This document shows, one piece after another, positions 1-9,528 of a stretch of 64,000 nucleotides of DNA. The DNA comes from Nocardioides szechwanensis. GTDB lineage: Bacteria > Actinomycetota > Actinomycetes > Propionibacteriales > Nocardioidaceae. The stretch lies in the NCBI RefSeq assembly GCF_900103935.1, contig NZ_FNIC01000005.1, forward strand, positions 248,001 to 312,000, in the 5' to 3' direction. The notes below the pieces were generated by a model. It did not search any database. It saw only the letters and a list, made by a program, of their open reading frames with translations, and had not been told where the DNA came from. Both the position numbers and the translations under genes were made by a program. How positions within the stretch are numbered: the first letter of the stretch is position 1; every line of letters begins with the position of its first letter.

Positions 1-448
1 GGCGCTGGCCACCGGACAGGCTCGCGACGCTCTGGCGCACCGACTTGACGGTGCGCACGGAGAGGGAGGCGAGGGTCTCGCGAGCGCGGGACTCCATGGA
101 GACCTCGTCGAGCAGGAGCCCGCGCTTCTCCTCGCGGCCGAGGAACATGTTCTGGACGATGTCGAGGTTCTCGCACAGCGCGAGGTCTTGGTAGACGATG
201 TCGACGCCGAGCGCGGAGACGTCACGCGGCCCGTGGACGTTGACCTCCTGGCCCTCGAACAGGTAGTCGCCGGTGTCGCGGGTGTAGATGCCGGCGATGA
301 TCTTGGTCAGCGTGGACTTGCCGGCGCCGTTGTCGCCGACGAGGGCGGTGACGGTGCCTGGGTAGACAGCGAAGTCGACGTCGTGCAGGACGTGAGCGAC
401 GCCGAAGCTCTTGTTGACCCCGCGCAGCTCGAGCAGTGGCTCGGTCAT
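1..448 (-). CDS. xylG: Sugar ABC transporter ATP-binding protein, XylG-type (N-terminal part, runs off the window)
   Basis: ATPase subunit of a xylose-type sugar importer; it would hydrolyse ATP at the inner face of the membrane to drive uptake. About 149 residues are visible. They hold the Walker A motif GDNGAGKST, a Q-loop region reading VYQDLALCENLD, and an LSGGQ signature right at the window edge. The ATG follows a GGAGGAGACGCC-type ribosome site. It lies 126 bases downstream of the binding-protein gene on the same strand, with a strong stem-loop between them, so the two form one operon. The second ATPase half expected of this family and the permease gene would lie outside the window. Family assignment is firm; xylose specificity is inferred from the partner. 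Confidence 0.88.
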   Translation of the reverse strand, partial: MTEPLLELRGVNKSFGVAHVLHDVDFAVYPGTVTALVGDNGAGKSTLTKIIAGIYTRDTGDYLFEGQEVNVHGPRDVSALGVDIVYQDLALCENLDIVQNMFLGREEKRGLLLDEVSMESRARETLASLSVRTVKSVRQSVASLSGGQR

Positions 449-491
449 GGCGTCTCCTCCGGTGTGGTGGTGGTACGACGTTCAGTGGGCC

Positions 492-526
492 GGTCTCCCG
501 GGGCGCCGCCGGCACCCCGGGAGACC
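492..526 (-). promoter_or_regulatory. Intra-operon stem-loop between binding-protein and ATPase genes
   Basis: A perfect 12-bp inverted repeat (GGTCTCCCGGGG and its complement) encloses an 11-base loop in the spacer between the two transporter genes. No run of T follows. In sugar ABC operons such hairpins commonly protect or attenuate the transcript so that binding protein is made in excess over the ATPase; that role is inferred here. Confidence 0.65.
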
Positions 527-574
527 AGGTTCTCAGGCTCCAGACTCTGCTCCGGCCCGGACCCGGAGCGGAGG

Positions 575-1669
575 TCAGGAGATGCCGGCTTCGGCGCAGA
601 ACTGCGCGAACTCGCCGGCACAGACGTCGGCGGCGGACTGACCGCCGTCGTCGATGACGTCCTTGACGGAGTCCTTGGTGATCGAGACCGGGTCGAGCAG
701 GATCGACGGAACGTCGCGGCCGCCGGTGGCGTCCTCGGTGGTTCCGGTCGTCTCGGCCTCTTCGCCGTTGACCAGGGCGATCGCCGCTTCGGCGAGTGCT
801 CCGGCCTCGAGCTTGGCGGACTTGTAGACCGTCATGCACTGCGTGCCAGCAAGGACGTTCTGCAGGCCCTCGACCGTGGCGTCCTGACCGGTGACGGGCA
901 CCTCGCCCGCGCGACCGTTCTTCTCCAGGATGGAGATCACGGAACCGGCGAGACCGTCGTTGGCCGCGAGGACGCCGTCGACGTCACCGCCGGCCTGGGT
1001 GTAGAGCTGCTCGAAGATGGTCACGGCCTGCTCGTTGTCCCAGTCCGGGACAGCCTGCTCGGCGACCGCGGTGTAGGTCGGGATCGCGTCGAGGACCTCG
1101 TGGGCGCCTGCGGCGAACAGCGTCGCGTTGTTGTCCGTCGGCGAACCGTTCAGGAAGATGACGTTGGCTTCCTTGTCCCCGAGGCAGTCCGCGAGGCCCT
1201 GGCCCTGGAGGGCTCCGACCTTGCTGTTGTCGAAGGAGACGTAGTAGTCGGCCGAGCCGCCCAGCGTGAGCCGGTCGTAGTCGATCGTCTTGACGCCCTG
1301 GGCCGCGGCCTCTTCCTGGATCGCCGCACCGGACTCGGAGTCCAGGTTGACGATCGCGAGGACGGTCACGCCGTCGGCGATCATGGCGTCGGCGATGGTG
1401 CCCATGGTCTCGGCGTCGCCTTCGGCGTTCTGAATGGCGTACTCGACGCCCGCGGCTTCGAAAGCAGCCTCGAGCTCCGGACGGTCAGCGCTCTCCCAGC
1501 GCACCGAGGACTCGGTGTCGGGAAGGATGACACCGATCTTGCCCTCGACCGAGGGGGTGTCGCCGTTGCCGTCGTCGTTGGCTTTGGGCTCGTCATCACT
1601 GCCACATGCCGACAGAGCCAGGGCGACGCCCATGAGCCCCACGACTACCAAACTGTGCTTTCGCTTCAC
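575..1669 (-). CDS. xylF: Xylose-type sugar ABC transporter substrate-binding lipoprotein
   Basis: Extracytoplasmic sugar-binding lipoprotein (364 aa, GTG start preceded by GAGGAGGCGG) that delivers substrate to the XylG/XylH complex. A lysine-rich N-terminus and hydrophobic segment lead to a lipobox ending LALSAC near residue 22. The mature part matches the periplasmic-binding-protein type 1 fold and is close to XylF/ChvE: YDRL, YYVSFDNSKVG and GSPTDNNATLF occur in the same order as in E. coli XylF. It is the first gene of a transporter operon that continues with the ATPase. A perfect inverted repeat about 60 bases upstream is the likely repressor site. The exact sugar, xylose or another aldose, is not provable from sequence. 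Confidence 0.88.
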   Translation of the reverse strand: MKRKHSLVVVGLMGVALALSACGSDDEPKANDDGNGDTPSVEGKIGVILPDTESSVRWESADRPELEAAFEAAGVEYAIQNAEGDAETMGTIADAMIADGVTVLAIVNLDSESGAAIQEEAAAQGVKTIDYDRLTLGGSADYYVSFDNSKVGALQGQGLADCLGDKEANVIFLNGSPTDNNATLFAAGAHEVLDAIPTYTAVAEQAVPDWDNEQAVTIFEQLYTQAGGDVDGVLAANDGLAGSVISILEKNGRAGEVPVTGQDATVEGLQNVLAGTQCMTVYKSAKLEAGALAEAAIALVNGEEAETTGTTEDATGGRDVPSILLDPVSITKDSVKDVIDDGGQSAADVCAGEFAQFCAEAGIS

Positions 1670-1972
1670 GCGAACCGCCTCCTCGCGGTGGATGGCGCTT
1701 GCCTCAGCAAGAAGCGGAGCGCCTGTTTGTTGTTTCGCACAACATAATCAGGTGATCGCAGTCACGTCCACATTCGTTACCGGATCGTTTCCTTGAGGTT
1801 TCGTGTGGCTAGACACAGGCGTGGTTAGGCGATGTTAACCGGGGTGGTGGCCGCCTCCTGACCTGACCTGGACCCGTGCGGTCACGGTGCTCCGGCGGCG
1901 GAGGTTTTGTTGTTGCGGACGCGGTACTACCCCACCGCGACTGGCAGGGCCGCCGCAGCGACCGCAGAGGTT
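1670..1972. other. 303-base intergenic region between xylF and fbiC
   Basis: Both flanking genes are on the minus strand, so this region holds the end of the fbiC transcript and the promoter of the xylose operon. I see the operator at 1728-1744 and a possible minus-strand promoter just upstream of it (TGGACG, 18 bases, TATGTT). The half nearer fbiC has no convincing terminator, RNA gene or open frame. Confidence 0.5.
1728..1744 (-). promoter_or_regulatory. Candidate sugar-repressor operator upstream of xylF
   Basis: TGTTGT-TTCGC-ACAACA is a perfect 6-bp inverted repeat with a 5-base spacer, 59-75 bases upstream of the xylF start and overlapping the likely promoter. Its AT-richness stands out from the surroundings. 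Position and form fit a ROK- or LacI-family repressor site; the regulator itself is not in the window. Confidence 0.5.
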
Positions 1973-4525
1973 TCAGCGCAGTGTGTAGGTGGTGGTGCGC
2001 TCGCGGACCGGTCGCCCGATGCCGGCGCCGATGCTGTGGAGCTCGGCGACGGTCTTGGCCGAGCCGTGCTCGGAGCCCGCCATCCGGGAGATGGTCTCCT
2101 CCATCAGCGTGCCGCCGACGTCGTTGCAGCCGGCGTTGAGCATCGCCTGGGTGCCCTCGACGCCGAGCTTGACCCAGCTGGTCTGGATGTTGTCGATCCG
2201 GCCGTGCAGCAGGATCCGCGCCATCGCGTGCACGGCGAGGTTGTCGCGGTGCGTCGGACCGGGACGGGCGACGCCGGCGAGGTAGATCGGCGAGGACGTG
2301 TGCACGAACGGGAGTGGCACGAACTCCGTGAAAGCCGCCCCTCCGAATTCCAGGGAGTCGTCCTGGATCCGGCTGAGCACCCGGAGGTGGTTGACCCAGT
2401 GCCGCGGGTTGTCGACGTGGCCGTACATCATCGTCGAGGTCGTGGGGATGCCCACGCGGTGAGCGGTGCTGACGACCTCGATCCAGGTGCGCGTGGGCAG
2501 CTTGCCCTTGGTCAGCACCCAGCGGACCTCGTCGTCGAGGATCTCCGCGGCGGTGCCGGGCAGCGACCCGAGCCCGGCCTCGCGGGCCTTGATCAGGAAG
2601 TCCTCGATCGACAGTCCGGTGCGGGCAGTGCCGTTGACGATCTCCATGGGGGAGAACGCGTGGACGTGCATCTCGGGCACCCGCTGCTTGACCGCGGTGA
2701 CCAGGTCGAAGTAGGCGGTGGCGGGCAGCTCGGGGTCGATCCCACCCTGCATGCAGACCTCGGTCGCACCGAGGTCCCAGGCCTCGGCGGCACGGTCGGC
2801 GACCTCGTCGAGCGAGAGCGTGTAGGCGTCGGCGTCGGTACGGCGCTGGGCGAAGGCGCAGAAGCGGCAGCCGACGTAGCAGACGTTGGTGAAGTTGATG
2901 TTGCGGTTGACGACGTAGGTGACGGCGTCGCCGACAGTCTCGCGTCGCAGGTCGTCGGCGAGGCGGGTGACCTGGTCGAGGAGCGCGCCCTCGGCGGTCA
3001 TCAACGTGTAGGCGTGCTCGTCGGAGAGGTTGCCCGGATCGGCCTCGGCGGCACGCAGTGCAGCCAGGCCCTCCGACGTGGCGGCTTCGGTGGTCGAGGC
3101 GCGAACGGAGCGAGCCTCGAGACCTGTCAACGCGGCGGCGTCCTTGACCGAGGCCCAGTCGCCGTAGACGTCGCCGAAGTCGGAGCGCCGGTCGTCGGTG
3201 CGGCCCCCACCAGGTCCCTCAGCGTCGACGGCAGTGTGCAGGTCGGTGCGGCCTACGGAGACGAAGCCGCCGTCGGGCTCCTGCCACGGCATCCCGACCG
3301 GTCGTACGTCGGGCACGGCCAGGCCGTCGTCGCTTGCGAGCGCGGCCACGTGTCCCGAGACGCGCGGGTCGAGCCACGGCTCGCCGGCGCGGACGTACTC
3401 GGGGTGGACGGTGAGCCTGGCCTTGAGCTCGAAGCCGCACTCGGCGGTGATCGCGCGCAGCCGCTCCAGCGAGGGCCAGGGCCGCTCGGGGTTGACGTGG
3501 TCGGGGGTCAGCGGCGAGACGCCGCCCCAGTCGTCGACGCCCGCGTCGAGCAGCGCCCGGCACTCCGCGAGGTCGACGAGGTTGGGGGGTGCCTGGACCC
3601 GGGCCTTGGGGCCTAGCACGATCCGGGTCACCGCGATCACCGCGCGGTAGTCGTCGAGCGCCAGGTCGTCGGCGTGCCGCATCGCGGTGTCGGGCTTGGC
3701 CCGGAAGTTCTGGACGATGACCTCCTGCACCGAGCCGAACTGGGTCGACACCTTGCGCAGCGCGAAGATCGTCTCGGCCCGTTCGGCCAGGGTCTCGCCG
3801 ATGCCGACCAGGAGCCCGGTGGTGAACGGGATCGAGAGCCGGCCGGCGTCCTCGAGCACCCGCAGCCGGACCGTCGGGTCCTTGTCGGGGGAGCCGTAGT
3901 GGGCCTCGCCCTTGGTCTCGAACAGGCGGCGGGAGGTGGTCTCGAGCATCATGCCCATCGAGGGGGAGACCGGCTTGAGCCGGTTCATCTCCTCCCACGA
4001 CATCACGCCGGGGTTGAGGTGTGGCAGCAGACCGGTCTCCTCCAGCACCCGGACCGCCATCGCGCGCACGTAGGCGAGGGTCGAGTCGTAGCCCTTGGAG
4101 TCGAGCCACTCGCGGGCCTCGGGCCACCGGTCCTCGGGTCGGTCGCCCAGGGTGAACAGCGCCTCGAGACAGCCCAGCTCGGCGCCCCGGCGGGCGATGT
4201 CGAGGATCTCGTCGGGCGAGAGGAACAGCTCGTGCCCGGCGCGGCGTAGCTGACCGGGCGACTCCACGAACGTGCAGTAGTGGCACCGGTCGCGACACAG
4301 CTTGGTGACCGGGATGAAGACCTTGGGGGAGTAGGTCACGACTCCGGGGCGGCCGGCCGCGACCAGTCCGGCGTCCCGCACCCGGGCCGCCACCGTGGCC
4401 AGCCGGTCGAGGTCGTCGCCTCGCGCGGCCAGCAGCGCGGTGGCCTCACTGACGTCGAGCGCGGCACCGCGCTCCGCCCGCGCCAGGGCGCGGCGGATCT
4501 GCTGCGGTGTGGGGGCGTCGTCCAT
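1973..4525 (-). CDS. fbiC: Bifunctional FO synthase (7,8-didemethyl-8-hydroxy-5-deazariboflavin synthase)
   Basis: Makes the FO chromophore of coenzyme F420 from tyrosine and 5-amino-6-ribitylaminouracil. Its 850 residues are close to the roughly 856 of mycobacterial FbiC. Two radical-SAM halves are fused: a CofG-like N-terminal half with CxxxCxxC at C77, C81 and C84 ([10 protein letters not shown]), and a CofH-like C-terminal half with C549, C553 and C556 ([10 protein letters not shown]). The variable linker near residues 405-485 contains a translated REP-like palindrome (residues about 468-480). It stands alone on the minus strand. An F420-dependent oxidoreductase and an F420:NADP reductase elsewhere in the window are probable users of the cofactor. 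Confidence 0.97.
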   Translation of the reverse strand: MDDAPTPQQIRRALARAERGAALDVSEATALLAARGDDLDRLATVAARVRDAGLVAAGRPGVVTYSPKVFIPVTKLCRDRCHYCTFVESPGQLRRAGHELFLSPDEILDIARRGAELGCLEALFTLGDRPEDRWPEAREWLDSKGYDSTLAYVRAMAVRVLEETGLLPHLNPGVMSWEEMNRLKPVSPSMGMMLETTSRRLFETKGEAHYGSPDKDPTVRLRVLEDAGRLSIPFTTGLLVGIGETLAERAETIFALRKVSTQFGSVQEVIVQNFRAKPDTAMRHADDLALDDYRAVIAVTRIVLGPKARVQAPPNLVDLAECRALLDAGVDDWGGVSPLTPDHVNPERPWPSLERLRAITAECGFELKARLTVHPEYVRAGEPWLDPRVSGHVAALASDDGLAVPDVRPVGMPWQEPDGGFVSVGRTDLHTAVDAEGPGGGRTDDRRSDFGDVYGDWASVKDAAALTGLEARSVRASTTEAATSEGLAALRAAEADPGNLSDEHAYTLMTAEGALLDQVTRLADDLRRETVGDAVTYVVNRNINFTNVCYVGCRFCAFAQRRTDADAYTLSLDEVADRAAEAWDLGATEVCMQGGIDPELPATAYFDLVTAVKQRVPEMHVHAFSPMEIVNGTARTGLSIEDFLIKAREAGLGSLPGTAAEILDDEVRWVLTKGKLPTRTWIEVVSTAHRVGIPTTSTMMYGHVDNPRHWVNHLRVLSRIQDDSLEFGGAAFTEFVPLPFVHTSSPIYLAGVARPGPTHRDNLAVHAMARILLHGRIDNIQTSWVKLGVEGTQAMLNAGCNDVGGTLMEETISRMAGSEHGSAKTVAELHSIGAGIGRPVRERTTTYTLR
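3089..3124. repeat. REP-like palindrome inside the fbiC linker
   Basis: GGTGGTCGAGGC and GCCTCGAGACC form imperfect complementary arms around GCGAACGGAGCGA, itself partly self-complementary. It is read in frame as part of the linker between the CofG and CofH halves. From memory, palindromes of this form (GGTCTCGAGGCTCGC... GCCTCGACCACC) recur between genes in Nocardioides genomes. I see one copy in this window. Confidence 0.55.
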
Positions 4526-4595
4526 CGGGCTCAGGATAGGTCCGGACGGGCCGGGGGAAGCCCCCGGCCCATCCGGTGGGACCGACGGTCGATAG

Positions 4596-6776
4596 TCAGA
4601 CCGACACCTTCTCCTGCTCGCTCACGTCGCCGGGCGAGGTGACCTCGTTGCCGTCGCGGTCGAGCTTGCTCGGCCACCAGATCTTGCCGCCCAGGTCGAG
4701 GTTGATCGCGGTCACCAGGACCGAGCGGACGATCATCGTGTCGAGCAGGACGCCGAGTGCGACCGCCACGCCGAGCTGGGCCAGGAAGACCAGCGGCAGC
4801 GAGCCGAGGACGAGGAACGTCGCCGCCAGCACGAGGCCCGCGGACGTGATCACGCCACCGGTCGACGACAGCGCGATCAGCGAGCCCTTGCGGGTGCCGT
4901 GCTGAGCCGTCTCCTCGCGCACCCGGGTCATCAGGAAGATGTTGTAGTCGATCCCGAGCGCGACCAGGAACACGAAGGCGAACAGCGGGAACCCGGGGTC
5001 GGTGTGCGCGAACCCCTCGTTGACCTCGAAGAGCCCGATCCGGGTGAACACCTCGGTGAAGAGCAGGGCCGAGATGCCCAGCGCCGCCCCGAACGAGAGG
5101 ATCACGGTGCCGATCAGGATCAGCGGGGCGATCAGGGCCCGCAGCAGGATCATCAGGATCAGGAGCACCACGACCAGGACGATCGGGATGATCACCCTGT
5201 TGTCACGCTCCGAGGCCATCTTGGTGTCGAGGTAGAACGCCGAACCCCCACCGACCAGTGCATCAGCCCCGTCGACCGCGTGCGCCGCGTCGCGGGCGTC
5301 CTCGACGGCGTCGAAGGACGCAGTCGAGGACATGTCACTGCCCAACGTCGCCGTGAAGAAGGACCGGCCGTCGCCGATGTCCAGCGGCTCGGTCGGGTCG
5401 CCCAGGCCGTCGACCTGGGACACGGCGTCGGACGCAGCGGCGACCACGTCGGTGTTGGCGACGACCTGCACGGTGTTGGAGGTGTCGGCCAGGCCGTGGC
5501 CGGCCAGCAGGCTCTGACCCTTGATCGAGTCGAACTCCTTGGTGTACTGCTCGTCCTGCGCCAGGCCCGACGGGTCGAGCTTGAACAGGCCGAGGCACGC
5601 GATGATCAGCAGCCCGGCGGTGACCACCCACACCCGGCGGGGACGCGGGGCGATGCTGGAGCCGACCTTGGCCCAGAACCCCGTGCCGGTGGGCTCGGGC
5701 GACCCGAACGTCGGGCGCTTGGGCCAGAAGACCCACCGGCCGCAGATCACCAGGAGCGCGGGCAGCAGGGTCACCATCACCAGGAAGGTGACGGCGACGC
5801 CGACGGCGAGCACCGGACCCAGGCCGGCGGTCGAGTTGAGGTCGGAGAACACCAGGCAGAGCAGCCCGATGACCACGGTGGCGGCGCTGGCGAGGATCGC
5901 CGGCGTGGCCCGGTGGAGGGCGAAGCCCATGGCCTCGTGACGGTCCTCGTGGCGGCGTAGCTCCTCGCGGTAGCGCGCGACCAGCAGGAGGGCGTAGTCG
6001 GTGCCGGCACCGATCACCAGGATGCCCAGGATGGACTGGCTCTGGCCGTTGACCGTGAGGTCGGCGTACTTGGCCAGGAGGTAGACCACGCCGCCGGAGA
6101 TCATGTAGGCGAAGACGGCGGAGATGATGGGCAGCAGCCAGAGGATCGGGCTCCGGTAGGTGAAGAGCAGGATCACGATCACCACGAGCAGCGTGGCGAG
6201 GATGAGGTTGGTGTCGATGCCCTCGAACGCCTCGGAGGCGTCGGCAGCCTGACCGCCGTAGCCCGCGAGGTGGACGGTGACCCCGTCGATCTGGGCGATG
6301 TCGCGGACCTCCGTGGCGGCGTCGGGGATGTCGAGCCAGCCGTCGGAGCCGAAGTTGAACGTGAACGCGAGGTTGGCGACCTCGCCGTCGTCGGACACGA
6401 GCTTGACGGGGATGCCTGCCTGCTCGGCGCCGTTGGGGGACAGGACGCCCTCGTCGGTGACGCCGTCGACCTTGGCGATCTCGGCCGCGTGCTCGTCGAG
6501 CGCGGCGAGGTCCTCGGCGGTCAGTCCGCCCTCGCGGTAGTAGACGACCAGGGTGTCGATGTCGTTGGGGTCGACGGTGCCGGTGAGCTCCTCCAGCACT
6601 TTCGTCGACTCGGCCGACTCGGGGAGCCAGGAGGAGGCCTCGTTGTTCTGGACGTCGACGAGCTGCGCGTTGAGGGGTGCCGTCAGGCCCACGATCACGA
6701 TCGCCCCGGCCAGGACGATCCACTTGGTGACTTTGTTGGTGAGCTTGCCTGCGATCTGACGGTGCATGGTGGTCAC
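4596..6776 (-). CDS. MMPL family transporter
   Basis: RND-superfamily membrane transporter of 726 aa, the shorter actinobacterial MMPL type. Layout is the family's: one N-terminal membrane segment (residues about 18-37), a large external loop, five more segments, then a second loop-plus-membrane half. The paired motifs [15 protein letters not shown] (first half) and [15 protein letters not shown] (second half) carry the membrane aspartates that relay protons. The reading starts at GTG; an ATG three codons in (6767) is an equally possible start. It lies between fbiC and the aldehyde dehydrogenase on the same strand with gaps of 70 and 128 bases, so co-transcription is uncertain. MMPL proteins export lipids or toxic compounds; the substrate is unknown. 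Confidence 0.9.
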   Translation of the reverse strand: MTTMHRQIAGKLTNKVTKWIVLAGAIVIVGLTAPLNAQLVDVQNNEASSWLPESAESTKVLEELTGTVDPNDIDTLVVYYREGGLTAEDLAALDEHAAEIAKVDGVTDEGVLSPNGAEQAGIPVKLVSDDGEVANLAFTFNFGSDGWLDIPDAATEVRDIAQIDGVTVHLAGYGGQAADASEAFEGIDTNLILATLLVVIVILLFTYRSPILWLLPIISAVFAYMISGGVVYLLAKYADLTVNGQSQSILGILVIGAGTDYALLLVARYREELRRHEDRHEAMGFALHRATPAILASAATVVIGLLCLVFSDLNSTAGLGPVLAVGVAVTFLVMVTLLPALLVICGRWVFWPKRPTFGSPEPTGTGFWAKVGSSIAPRPRRVWVVTAGLLIIACLGLFKLDPSGLAQDEQYTKEFDSIKGQSLLAGHGLADTSNTVQVVANTDVVAAASDAVSQVDGLGDPTEPLDIGDGRSFFTATLGSDMSSTASFDAVEDARDAAHAVDGADALVGGGSAFYLDTKMASERDNRVIIPIVLVVVLLILMILLRALIAPLILIGTVILSFGAALGISALLFTEVFTRIGLFEVNEGFAHTDPGFPLFAFVFLVALGIDYNIFLMTRVREETAQHGTRKGSLIALSSTGGVITSAGLVLAATFLVLGSLPLVFLAQLGVAVALGVLLDTMIVRSVLVTAINLDLGGKIWWPSKLDRDGNEVTSPGDVSEQEKVSV

Positions 6777-6904
6777 TCTCTCAGGGAGCAGGGACAGTCG
6801 GCATCAGGGATCTCCCCGATCTGACCTGATGACGGACGGAAAGTCATCGTTGTGACACCTTCCGTGCCCCTTCCTGCCCGCTGTCGGCCTGCTGTCGGCC
6901 CCGC

Positions 6905-8503
6905 TCAGCGCACGCGCAGCGCCTTGAGCAGCCGCAGCTGCTTGTTGCCCAGGCCGACGAACGTCTCCAGGGCCATCGACGGCGGCGGGCCCAGCGGCAC
7001 CAGCCGCTGGCTGGCGACGGTCTGCGACTCGGTGAACTTGCGGAGGCCCTCCGCGCCGTGGCGGCGTCCGAGGCCGCTGTCGCCCATGCCGCCCATGCCC
7101 GCCTCGATCGACCCGGCGGCCGCGGCCGCGCCGTCGTTGATGTTGACCGAGCCCGCGCGGACCATCCCCGCCATCCGCTCGGCGGCGCCCTCGTCCTTGG
7201 ACCAGATGCTCGCCGAGAGCCCGTAGCTGCCCTCGTTGGCCCGCCGGACCGCCTCGTGGTCGCTCGAGAAGCGGTAGAGCGAGACCACCGGGCCGAACGT
7301 CTCGTCGAGACAGACCGCCATCTCGTCGGTGACGCCCTCCAGCACGGTGGGCTCGTAGACGTAGGGGCCGAGGTCGGGACGTGCCCGGCCGCCGGTCAGG
7401 ACGACGGCTCCCAGGTCCTGGGCCTCGTCGACGTGCGCCACGACCGCGTCGAGCTGTGCCTGCGACGCGAGGGAGCCCACGTCGACGGAGTAGTCGAAGG
7501 TCTGGCCCAGGCGCAGCGCCTCGGTGCCGGCGACCAGGGCGTCGCGGAACGCGTCGTACACCTCGTCGTGCACCAGGACCCGCTCGATGTGGATGCACAT
7601 CTGGCCGGTGTTGCCGAAGGCCGCAGCGATGCAGCCGGCGGCGGCCTTGGTGACGTCGGCGTCGGCGCGCACGATGAGCGGGTTCTTGCCGCCGAGCTCG
7701 AGCGAGGCCGCGATCAGTCGCTCGCCCGCGCGGGCTCCGACGCTGCGGCCGGTGGGAGTGGAGCCGGTGAAGCAGATGTGGTCGACGTGGTCGATGAGCG
7801 CGTCACCCACGGTGCGACCGGGCCCGACGACCACGTGCCACAGGTCCGTCGGCAGCCCGGCCTCGGCGAGCAGCGCCCGGGTCCAGAGCAGCGTGAGCGC
7901 CGTCTGCGAGTCGGCCTTGCTGACCACGGCGTTGCCGGCGAGCAGAGCGGGGAGCACGTCGCCGACGGCGAGGTAGAGCGGGTAGTTCCAGGGCGAGATC
8001 ATCCCGACGACGCCCTTGGGGACGCGCTGCTCCTTGACCTTGGTCAGGCCGGGCATGGCGCCGCGGACCTTGCGGTCCTTGAGGTACGTCGCACCGTGGC
8101 GCGCGTAGTGGCGCGCGATGTTGGCGACCTGGAGGATCTCCTGCCAGGCGCTGAACCTGGCCTTGCCCATCTCCCACTGGATCAGGTCGAGGACCTCGTC
8201 CTGGCGCTCGACGAGCAGGTCGTGGAAGCGCAGCACCACCTCGGCGCGCGAGCCGTAGGGCACGACCGCCCAGGCACGCTGGGCGGTGCGGGCGCTGGCG
8301 CAGGCCGCGGCCACGTCACCGATGGTGCTGGCCGGGACCGTGGCCACGGGGCGGCCGTCGTACGGCGCCTGGGCGGTGACGGTGTCGGTGCCGGTCGGGT
8401 CGCGGAAGACCCAGCGGAACCAGCCGTCGAGCCGGTCCTGCGTGACCCACGCCGGCCGGGCGGAGGCGGGTGCGGTCGTGGGCAGGGTGGGGGTGGCGGT
8501 CAT
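6905..8503 (-). CDS. NAD(P)-dependent aldehyde dehydrogenase, succinate-semialdehyde dehydrogenase type
   Basis: Oxidises an aldehyde to the carboxylic acid in the cytoplasm. The 532 residues contain the whole ALDH set: PWNYP with the oxyanion-hole Asn at 173, FTGSTPTGR (cofactor turn), the general base in LELGGKNP (Glu269) and the catalytic Cys303 in GNTGQMCIHIERV. It resembles the actinobacterial GabD2-like succinate-semialdehyde dehydrogenases and is somewhat longer than usual. Its ATG lies 7 bases after the stop of the MpaB-like gene, so the two share a transcript and probably the GTGACAG-type control site at the MpaB start. Aldehyde specificity is not certain; oxidation of a fatty or side-chain aldehyde would suit the neighbours better than GABA metabolism. 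Confidence 0.88.
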   Translation of the reverse strand: MTATPTLPTTAPASARPAWVTQDRLDGWFRWVFRDPTGTDTVTAQAPYDGRPVATVPASTIGDVAAACASARTAQRAWAVVPYGSRAEVVLRFHDLLVERQDEVLDLIQWEMGKARFSAWQEILQVANIARHYARHGATYLKDRKVRGAMPGLTKVKEQRVPKGVVGMISPWNYPLYLAVGDVLPALLAGNAVVSKADSQTALTLLWTRALLAEAGLPTDLWHVVVGPGRTVGDALIDHVDHICFTGSTPTGRSVGARAGERLIAASLELGGKNPLIVRADADVTKAAAGCIAAAFGNTGQMCIHIERVLVHDEVYDAFRDALVAGTEALRLGQTFDYSVDVGSLASQAQLDAVVAHVDEAQDLGAVVLTGGRARPDLGPYVYEPTVLEGVTDEMAVCLDETFGPVVSLYRFSSDHEAVRRANEGSYGLSASIWSKDEGAAERMAGMVRAGSVNINDGAAAAAGSIEAGMGGMGDSGLGRRHGAEGLRKFTESQTVASQRLVPLGPPPSMALETFVGLGNKQLRLLKALRVR

Positions 8504-8510
8504 CGGGGTC

Positions 8511-9413
8511 CTAGGGGTAGCGGGTGGCGGCGGGGCGGGTGCGGGGGTCGTTGCGGGTCTTGCGCATCGTCAGCTGGGCGAGCACGGCGAGGCGCACGAA
8601 GTCGGGCAGGTGGTTGCCCACCAGGCGGGAGCGGCGCATCATCGCCCGCACCCGGCGCTCCGTGCGCGCGGTCGGGGTCGGCAGCCCGAAGCGGCCGCGC
8701 AGCTCGGGACTAACGGTCACCGCGATCACCTCACGCTGGCGGCGCAGGAGGGGCCGGGCCAGCCAGTCGAGGAACGCCTGGGGGAGCGGGGTGTAGGGCG
8801 GCTTGCGCGGCGCGGTGTGGAGCAGGTCCTGCACGACGTAGTTGTTCTCGAGGGTGTCCTCGACGCGCGCCCACATGCTCCAGAACTCGTCCTGGGTCCG
8901 GGGCAGGACCGACTCCTTGACGCCGATGAGCAGGCCCATCCGCTGCCACTCCTCGAAGAGCTGCTGCTCCTGGGCCTCGGTGAGGCCGGGGCCGAAGTCC
9001 CTGAGGAAGAGGAGGTAGGTCTCGTACATCGTGGCGTGCACCCAGAGGTAGGCCTCCGGGTTGAGCGCGTGGTAGCGCCGGCCCTGGTCGTCGGTGCCCT
9101 TGATGTCGGCGTGCATCCGGATCAGGCGCTGGCCCTCCTCGGCCGAGGCGACCCCGCCGTACACCTGGCGGGTCACGGACTGGCTGGTGCGCCAGAGCCG
9201 GCCGTAGGGGTCGGTCTTGTAGACCGAGTGCTCGCCGACACCGGCCCCGACCATGGGGTACGCGACCTGGAACATCAGGGCACGGACAGCGACCAGGAAG
9301 ATCCGCAGGTCCCCGGCGGCGTACCAGAGGATCGAGCCGGGGCCGAGCGGCTCGGCCGGCAGAGCGGGCGCCGAGACCTCGTCAAACGCTGCCAGTTTCA
9401 CTGTCACAGTCAT
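8511..9413 (-). CDS. Oxygenase MpaB family (DUF2236) protein
   Basis: A 300-aa protein of the MpaB/latex-clearing-protein-like DUF2236 family, whose studied members are heme-dependent oxygenases that cleave isoprenoid chains or oxidise lipids. Family marks seen are the N-terminal PGSILWYAAGD segment, RIFLVAVRALMFQVAYPMV, and the central HALNPEAYLWVHATMYET stretch with conserved histidines. No signal peptide is seen, so it is probably cytoplasmic or membrane-associated. It is first in an operon with the aldehyde dehydrogenase. A copy of the shared inverted repeat overlaps its first codons. With acyl-CoA enzymes and an mce importer nearby, a role in breaking down a hydrophobic substrate is a reasonable inference. 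Confidence 0.85.
   Translation of the reverse strand: MTVTVKLAAFDEVSAPALPAEPLGPGSILWYAAGDLRIFLVAVRALMFQVAYPMVGAGVGEHSVYKTDPYGRLWRTSQSVTRQVYGGVASAEEGQRLIRMHADIKGTDDQGRRYHALNPEAYLWVHATMYETYLLFLRDFGPGLTEAQEQQLFEEWQRMGLLIGVKESVLPRTQDEFWSMWARVEDTLENNYVVQDLLHTAPRKPPYTPLPQAFLDWLARPLLRRQREVIAVTVSPELRGRFGLPTPTARTERRVRAMMRRSRLVGNHLPDFVRLAVLAQLTMRKTRNDPRTRPAATRYP
9389..9407 (-). promoter_or_regulatory. GTGACAG-N5-CTGTCAC-type site 1, within the first codons of the MpaB-like gene
   Basis: Read with the gene: GTGACAG-TGAAA-CTGGCAG, which encodes residues 3-8. The left half is identical to the other sites; the right half is degenerate. It lies downstream of the start codon, as expected of a repressor roadblock, or it could be a chance coding match. 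It is the weakest of the five sites. Confidence 0.4.
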
Positions 9414-9442
9414 GGTGTATCAGATCTACTGGCTGCTTGTCG

Positions 9443-9516
9443 ACGCCGAGTCGGCGCCAGTGCACCCCCAAATGACGCCGAGCCGGCGCGAAGAGTGACT
9501 CTTCACGCCGACTCGG
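9443..9516 (+). repeat. Dispersed intergenic repeat, copy 1
   Basis: About 74 bases between the 3' end of the acyl-CoA synthetase gene and the start of the MpaB-like gene. It has a near-palindromic ACGCCGAGTCGGCG unit, a linker (TGCACCCCCAAAT), and a long imperfect hairpin whose inner stem is GAAGA/TCTTC around GTGAC. The reverse strand of 59804-59879 aligns over the whole length. It may also terminate the acyl-CoA synthetase transcript, although no T-tract follows. Confidence 0.8.
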
Positions 9517-9528
9517 TGGTCGGGACGG

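Noticed and set aside
1907-3616. Long open frame on the plus strand opposite fbiC
   Set aside because: It is the antisense frame of a high-GC gene. Its product is low-complexity (rich in G, V, R and D), has no ribosome site, and fbiC on the other strand has both radical-SAM motifs.
6845-6870. GTGACA half-site upstream of the MMPL gene as a sixth member of the regulon
   Set aside because: Only one half matches; the expected CTGTCAC at the right distance is absent.
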